Of a stretch of 64,000 nt of DNA, positions 59,561 to 64,000 are shown piece by piece. The notes below the pieces were generated by a model, which worked only from the letters and a program-made list of their open reading frames with translations, made no database searches and was not told the DNA's origin. A program made the position numbers and the translations under genes. Position 1 is the first letter of the stretch. Every line of letters starts with the position of its first letter. The DNA comes from a bacterium (GTDB taxonomy: Bacteria > Electryoneota > B3-LCP): NCBI GenBank assembly GCA_026394195.1, contig JAPKYS010000057.1, positions 41,263 through 105,262 of the forward strand, in the 5' to 3' direction.

Positions 59561-60871
59561 GTGCTTGAGACGCTGATATGGGTCGCCGCGGGCGCCATTA
59601 CCGTCCTGATTCCGACCATCTATCTCCTGGTGGCAAGCCGTAAGAGCCGGGCTGCTCAAGCCATCTTGACTCAAGCCACCGAATCCGGTCTGGATCAGCC
59701 GGTGTCGATTCACCCGCACATCGATCCGAATATCTGCATCGGGTCGGGAGCTTGCGTGCGAGCCTGCCCGGAAAAAGACGTCTTGGGCTTGATCGACAAC
59801 CGCGGCGTGCTGATCAACCCGGCGCACTGCATCGGCCACGGTCTCTGTCAGGCCGCCTGCCCGGTCGACGCCATCACCCTGGTGTTCGGTACCGTCAAGC
59901 GAGGCGTGGACATCCCTCACATCAAAGGTAATTTTGAGACCAACGTCCCCGGGATCTTTATCGCCGGTGAGTTGGGAGGAATGGGGTTGATCGCCAACGC
60001 GGTCCGGCAGGGCGTCGAGGCGGCAACCTACATCAATCAGAGTCTGGAGAGCCGTAGCAAGAACGGCGGCATTCTGGACCTGGCAATTGTCGGTGCCGGA
60101 CCTGCCGGAATCGCTGCTTCTCTTCAGGCGAAAAAAGACGGTTTGAAGTTCATGACCTTCGACCAGGAAGACCTGGGCGGGACCATCCTGACCTACCCCC
60201 GCCGCAAGCTGGTCATGACCGCTCCGATGGATTTGCCTATATACGGCAAGGTGAAATTGCGCGAAATCCAGAAAGAATCGCTGCTTGAACTGTTTCAGGA
60301 AGTCTTCACTAAAACAGGCCTTTCCATCTCGGCCAAAAATAAGGTGGAGGATATCGTTCGGGAAGACGGGCACTTCAAGTTAACGACCAAAGAGGGCGAA
60401 TATTCGGCTCGGAGGATTCTGTTAGCCATTGGTCGCCGCGGCAGTCCCCGCAAACTGGGTGTACCCGGAGAAATTTCTCCTAAAGTTGCCTATCGCGTCC
60501 TCGATCCGGAAAAGTTCGCAGGGTTGAAGATCCTCGTGGTCGGTGGCGGCGACAGCGCCGTTGAAGCGGCAGTGGCGCTGAGTGAGCAGCCGGGGACGTC
60601 CGTTCATCTTTCCTATCGTCAGGATAAGATCTTTCGCATCAAGGAAGGCAACCGCCGCCGCCTGGATGAATCGGTCGCCTCCCGGCGCATCATCCCCCTG
60701 CTGCCATCTGAAGTCGTCCGGATAGAACCCGATACTGCCATCATGAGATTCAACGATTCAGAGCTGGCTCTGACCATCGATTATATCTTCATCTTCGCCG
60801 GCGGTGAACTGCCGACCGAATTTTTACAGAAGATCGGGATTGAATTTACCCGCAAATTCGGCGAGGCTTAA
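59561..60871 (+). CDS. Membrane-anchored ferredoxin-thioredoxin-reductase-like flavoprotein
   Basis: A 436-residue fusion. Residues 3-25 are an N-terminal membrane helix. Residues 50-115 are a 2[4Fe-4S] domain (CIGSGACVRACPEKD and CIGHGLCQAACPVDAI; note a CxxxxCxxxC spacing in each). Residues 140-436 are a thioredoxin-reductase-like FAD/NAD(P)H domain with IVGAGPAGIAASLQA and VVGGGDSAVEAAVAL. The CxxC redox pair of thioredoxin reductase is absent (the segment reads TYPRRKLVMTAP). It begins with GTG after GAGAGG. Likely a membrane-linked NAD(P)H or ferredoxin oxidoreductase that works with the cytochromes next to it. Confidence 0.85.
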   Translation: MLETLIWVAAGAITVLIPTIYLLVASRKSRAAQAILTQATESGLDQPVSIHPHIDPNICIGSGACVRACPEKDVLGLIDNRGVLINPAHCIGHGLCQAACPVDAITLVFGTVKRGVDIPHIKGNFETNVPGIFIAGELGGMGLIANAVRQGVEAATYINQSLESRSKNGGILDLAIVGAGPAGIAASLQAKKDGLKFMTFDQEDLGGTILTYPRRKLVMTAPMDLPIYGKVKLREIQKESLLELFQEVFTKTGLSISAKNKVEDIVREDGHFKLTTKEGEYSARRILLAIGRRGSPRKLGVPGEISPKVAYRVLDPEKFAGLKILVVGGGDSAVEAAVALSEQPGTSVHLSYRQDKIFRIKEGNRRRLDESVASRRIIPLLPSEVVRIEPDTAIMRFNDSELALTIDYIFIFAGGELPTEFLQKIGIEFTRKFGEA

Positions 60872-60883
60872 CCGGACAAAACG

Positions 60884-62605
60884 ATGTCTTTCAAACTAAA
60901 TTCACCAGCTTTCCGAATAATCTATGTGAGCCTGGTTGCGGGACTGCTGGTTCTACCTGCCCGGGCTCAAATCTCCCCAGGAAAACTGTCAGAGCAGCAC
61001 CAGAAGCTGGAGGGGATAGCCAATTGCACCAGGTGCCATCAAATGGGTGCAACGGTTGCGGACGACAAGTGTCTCCAGTGCCATAAGACCATCGCTGCCC
61101 GGATCTCTGCGAAGGCCGGATACCACGCTTCGTCTGAAGTTTCCGGAAAGAATTGCTCTTCCTGCCACCGCGAACACAACGGGCGCGAATACGAGCTGGT
61201 CTACTGGCCTAAAGGTGAGAAAGCATTCGACCATGCGTTGACAGGTTATCCTCTCGAGGGAGCTCATCGGGATCGGGAATGCCGTTCCTGTCACAAACCA
61301 ACCTTCATCAACCTGAGTGTCCTTAAGGGCGATGAATCGCTTCGTCCTGCACGGAGTTTCATGGGATTGAAGCAGGATTGCCTCAATTGCCACACCGATG
61401 AGCACGCAGACCAGCTGACGGACCGATGTCTCGATTGTCACTCATACAAAGCTTGGACTCCGGCGCACGAGTTCAACCATGATAAGGCCCGTTATAAACT
61501 GACTGGAAAACATAGAGAGACCACTTGCGTCAAATGCCATCCGGAAAAGACTAGGACGTCACCCTTCCCGGTCGGGCTGATTACCCAAAAGACCAGTCCG
61601 GATTCAATCGCTCAATATCAGGGTCTGACCTTCGGGAAATGCTCCGATTGTCATAAAGACGTACACCTGGGTAAGTTAGGCCCTGACTGCGCCGGCTGTC
61701 ATACTACGGATGGTCTAAAGTCCGAAATCACTGAAAAAGGGTTTGATCACAATCGCAGCAAGTATCCTTTACGCGGGAAGCATGTTAAAGTGGCTTGTAA
61801 CCGCTGTCATACCAGCGGAAATTTAACCACTCCCGTGGCGCACAACCAGTGCAAAGACTGCCATGCCGATGCGCACATGAACCAGTTTGCACAAATACCC
61901 GATAGTGGAGCCTGCGAAGCCTGTCATACCGTCGAAGGCTTCTCTCCGACTCTGTACACGTTAGAAAAGCACCAGCAGAGCCGCTACCCTTTAACCGGCA
62001 GACACCTTGCTATTCCCTGCAACCGCTGCCATACTCCCATAAAGCGTCCCAATGGTAGCCCAATCGCAGACTTCAACCTGAAATATAAAGACTGCGCCGA
62101 TTGCCACAAAGATGCTCACCAGGGGCAGGTAAACCTGTGGATCGAAAAAGGGGGCTGCGCCTACTGCCACAATACCGAGAATTGGCATCGCACTTCCTTT
62201 GACCATGCCCAGGCTCGCTTCATCCTGGATGGAAAACATCGCGAGATCCTCTGTCTGGGGTGTCATTATATCGAAGTTGACGGAGTGGGAAAGCAGGTCT
62301 GGATGAAACCCCTCACGATGGAGTGCGCAGGTTGTCATAAGGACGTTCACCAGAGTCAGTTTCTCGCTGAAGGGCAGCAGAGCGTCGTCTGCGAGAAATG
62401 CCATCGGACAACTGGCTGGAAAGAGTTGCGCTTCTCGCACAACCAGGATTCGCATTTTGTTCTGGATGGCGCCCATGAAAAAGTCGCCTGTAATGCCTGC
62501 CATAAACAGGTGAAAGTTAACGATGAACTTACCAGATTATATCGCCCTCTCGGTACTCAGTGTGTTGATTGCCACCAGCAAAAAGGAAAAGCCGCCCCCC
62601 AATAG
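60884..62605 (+). CDS. Multiheme cytochrome c with 20 heme-binding motifs
   Basis: A 573-residue exported protein with signal peptide (VSLVAGLLVLPARAQ). I count 20 CxxCH heme motifs (first CTRCH, last CVDCH), many followed by a second His 2-4 residues later (CSDCHKDVH, CKDCHADAH, CADCHKDAH, CAGCHKDVH) that may serve as an axial ligand for the same or a neighbouring heme. The repeat of about 60 residues, 'Lys-Tyr-Pro-Leu-x-Gly-x-His-x-x-x-x-Cys-x-x-Cys-His', resembles class III/c7-type cytochrome modules. Periplasmic or surface-exposed electron conduit. It starts 12 bases after the flavoprotein gene. Confidence 0.95.
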   Translation: MSFKLNSPAFRIIYVSLVAGLLVLPARAQISPGKLSEQHQKLEGIANCTRCHQMGATVADDKCLQCHKTIAARISAKAGYHASSEVSGKNCSSCHREHNGREYELVYWPKGEKAFDHALTGYPLEGAHRDRECRSCHKPTFINLSVLKGDESLRPARSFMGLKQDCLNCHTDEHADQLTDRCLDCHSYKAWTPAHEFNHDKARYKLTGKHRETTCVKCHPEKTRTSPFPVGLITQKTSPDSIAQYQGLTFGKCSDCHKDVHLGKLGPDCAGCHTTDGLKSEITEKGFDHNRSKYPLRGKHVKVACNRCHTSGNLTTPVAHNQCKDCHADAHMNQFAQIPDSGACEACHTVEGFSPTLYTLEKHQQSRYPLTGRHLAIPCNRCHTPIKRPNGSPIADFNLKYKDCADCHKDAHQGQVNLWIEKGGCAYCHNTENWHRTSFDHAQARFILDGKHREILCLGCHYIEVDGVGKQVWMKPLTMECAGCHKDVHQSQFLAEGQQSVVCEKCHRTTGWKELRFSHNQDSHFVLDGAHEKVACNACHKQVKVNDELTRLYRPLGTQCVDCHQQKGKAAPQ

Positions 62606-62641
62606 AGCGGTTTCAACCACTTTCAAGTCCGGGGTGAAACG

Positions 62642-64000
62642 ATGAACCCGTTTCATAAGAATGCCAGAATGAGGAATTCCGCCAAATGGCGGCTGAGCAT
62701 CTTAACAATCGCTCTGCTTCTCGGGGCTGTTGCAGGCACGATGACGCTGCAGGGTCAACCCAATCTGAACCCGCATGGAGCCATCAACCTTGATTGCCAA
62801 CTCTGTCACGTCACAGAGAATTGGACCAAGATACGTGATGACTCCCAATTCGATCACTCCAAAACCGCATTCCCTTTAAAGGGTCAGCATGCAACGGTCA
62901 GTTGTCGATCCTGTCACCAGTCGTTGGAATTCAAGTCTGCGGATACCCGTTGTGCCGGTTGTCACCAGGATATCCACGCCAACCAGTTCGGCGATGGCTG
63001 CAACCGCTGCCACACTCCCGAGATGTGGGTCGATGAACCACAGTTTAAACGGATGCACCAGGAAAGTCGTTTCCCACTTGTCGGCGCGCACTCCTCTGTG
63101 GACTGCCAACTCTGTCACCCCGGAGATCGCTACGCCAATACACCGCTCGATTGTTACGGCTGCCATCTGCAGACTTATGCCGCCACGACCAATCCTGATC
63201 ATCACGGAGCGGGCTTTTCCGTCAATTGCGGTGAATGCCACAGCATGTTGGTATCATCCTGGGTTGGCAATCTGGCGGCCTTCCAGCATACACCCAACTT
63301 CCCCCTTGTCGGTGGGCACAACATTAACGATTGCAGCACCTGCCATCTGCCCGGGAGCAACTACAAGCAAACCACTACCACCTGTTTTGACTGCCACCAG
63401 AGCGCTTACGAAACAGCTACCCCCAACCATATTACCGGTAATTTTGGCACAAACTGCGCGGTTTGCCACACCATCATGGGTTGGAGTCCTGCTCAATTTG
63501 ATCACAACATCACCAGTTTTCCGCTGACCGGCGCGCACGCTTCAGTCAATTGTCAGGCTTGTCACAGCCAGGGGTACGCCGGCACACCCACGGATTGCTA
63601 TTCCTGCCACCAGAGCAATTTCAACGGCGCCGCCAATCCCATCCATACCGCTCCGTCGTTCAGCTATGTCTGCACTCTTTGCCACAATACGGCTGGCTGG
63701 TCTCCGTCGACCTTCAATCATACCATCCAGACCACCTATCCATTGACTGGGTCGCACATTGCGACCAGCTGCGCTTCCTGCCATCCTAACGGCGTCTATG
63801 CCGGGACGTCAAATCTCTGCTGGACCTGCCATCAGCAGGACTATATCAACGTGCAGGATCCCAATCATGTTGCCAATAATTATCCGCATGAATGCGAGAT
63901 CTGCCATAACACGTCCAGCTGGGGTGACGCTATATTCAACCACAATCAGACCAATTTCCCACTGACTGGCGCGCACACGACTGTAAGCTGTACCCAATGC
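62642..64000 (+). CDS. Second multiheme cytochrome c (at least 16 hemes, cut by the window edge)
   Basis: From ATG 62642 the frame is open for 453 codons to the window edge with no stop. N-terminal signal: basic residues then LSILTIALLLGAVAGTMTLQ. Sixteen complete CxxCH motifs are present (first CQLCH, last CEICH) and a seventeenth starts at the edge. The repeated pattern 'Phe-Pro-Leu-x-Gly-x-His-x-x-x-x-Cys-x-x-Cys-His' is the same as in the preceding cytochrome, and a spacing of about 30 residues alternates with 'Trp-x-x-x-x-Phe-x-His'. Extracellular or periplasmic electron transfer inferred. Confidence 0.92.
   Translation, partial: MNPFHKNARMRNSAKWRLSILTIALLLGAVAGTMTLQGQPNLNPHGAINLDCQLCHVTENWTKIRDDSQFDHSKTAFPLKGQHATVSCRSCHQSLEFKSADTRCAGCHQDIHANQFGDGCNRCHTPEMWVDEPQFKRMHQESRFPLVGAHSSVDCQLCHPGDRYANTPLDCYGCHLQTYAATTNPDHHGAGFSVNCGECHSMLVSSWVGNLAAFQHTPNFPLVGGHNINDCSTCHLPGSNYKQTTTTCFDCHQSAYETATPNHITGNFGTNCAVCHTIMGWSPAQFDHNITSFPLTGAHASVNCQACHSQGYAGTPTDCYSCHQSNFNGAANPIHTAPSFSYVCTLCHNTAGWSPSTFNHTIQTTYPLTGSHIATSCASCHPNGVYAGTSNLCWTCHQQDYINVQDPNHVANNYPHECEICHNTSSWGDAIFNHNQTNFPLTGAHTTVSCTQC

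Overview
The window reads as a chromosome fragment of an uncultured bacterium of the FCB (Fibrobacteres-Chlorobi-Bacteroidetes) superphylum. Four secreted proteins end in the type IX secretion (Por/T9SS) C-terminal sorting domain (a YPNPFNP-type motif about 80 residues before a terminal Lys). The window also has a DUF5683 protein, the Bacteroidetes-type protein usually named 'asparagine synthetase B', and frequent weak or absent Shine-Dalgarno sites. It combines a methanogen-like HdrABC-Mvh hydrogenase operon with large multiheme cytochromes, which points to an anaerobe that handles H2 and low-potential electrons. Genus or phylum cannot be fixed from the sequence alone.

Layout. 1-1.7 kb: cell-envelope genes and the EF-P lysine ligase gene epmA. 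1.8-4.4 kb: a T9SS-secreted protein preceded by a strongly folded leader and intergenic palindromes. 4.4-6.0 kb: a translationally coupled redox operon read on the minus strand: a 60-codon membrane peptide with an in-frame TGA (candidate selenocysteine), thioredoxin, ECF sigma factor, zinc anti-sigma factor and a DUF1858 protein. 6.3-22.1 kb: mainly minus-strand housekeeping and envelope genes (MlaFE lipid transport, a TolB/peptidase-MA/barrel protein, CcsA-type cytochrome c assembly, nucleoside phosphorylase, DUF362, CDF exporter, PhzF and others). 22.1-24.1 kb: a two-gene ATPase/DUF4276 pair resembling a defence module. 24.0-26.5 kb: glnS, then a pRiA4b ORF-3-like gene between two copies of an 82-83 bp repeat.

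26.9-37.6 kb is the plus-strand energy region: hdrC, hdrB, a split hdrA, mvhD, mvhG, mvhA, maturation protease, a four-repeat zinc protein, hypA, hypB and an acetylating aldehyde dehydrogenase. The hydrogenase (MvhAG) would pass electrons through MvhD to an HdrA flavin site that appears to be assembled from two polypeptides, one carrying an added NuoG-like [2Fe-2S] module. Three transcription units here begin with a terminator-like hairpin.

37.7-58.4 kb: more T9SS cargo, gltX, cysS, and a coupled cluster of UbiA prenyltransferase, ferredoxin, geranylgeranyl-reductase-like flavoprotein and CDP-alcohol phosphatidyltransferase that resembles isoprenoid or ether-lipid synthesis. These are followed by purF, a PHP phosphoesterase, folate genes (folB, folK), a deoxynucleoside kinase, an M14 peptidase, an SBBP-repeat protein split by one amber codon, and a hicBA toxin-antitoxin pair. 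Two copies of a 131 bp palindromic MITE-like element lie at 39.7 and 57.7 kb. 58.6-64 kb: a plus-strand electron-transfer cluster of a b-type cytochrome, a ferredoxin/flavin oxidoreductase, a 20-heme cytochrome c and a second cytochrome with at least 16 hemes that runs off the window. No tRNA, rRNA or CRISPR array was seen.
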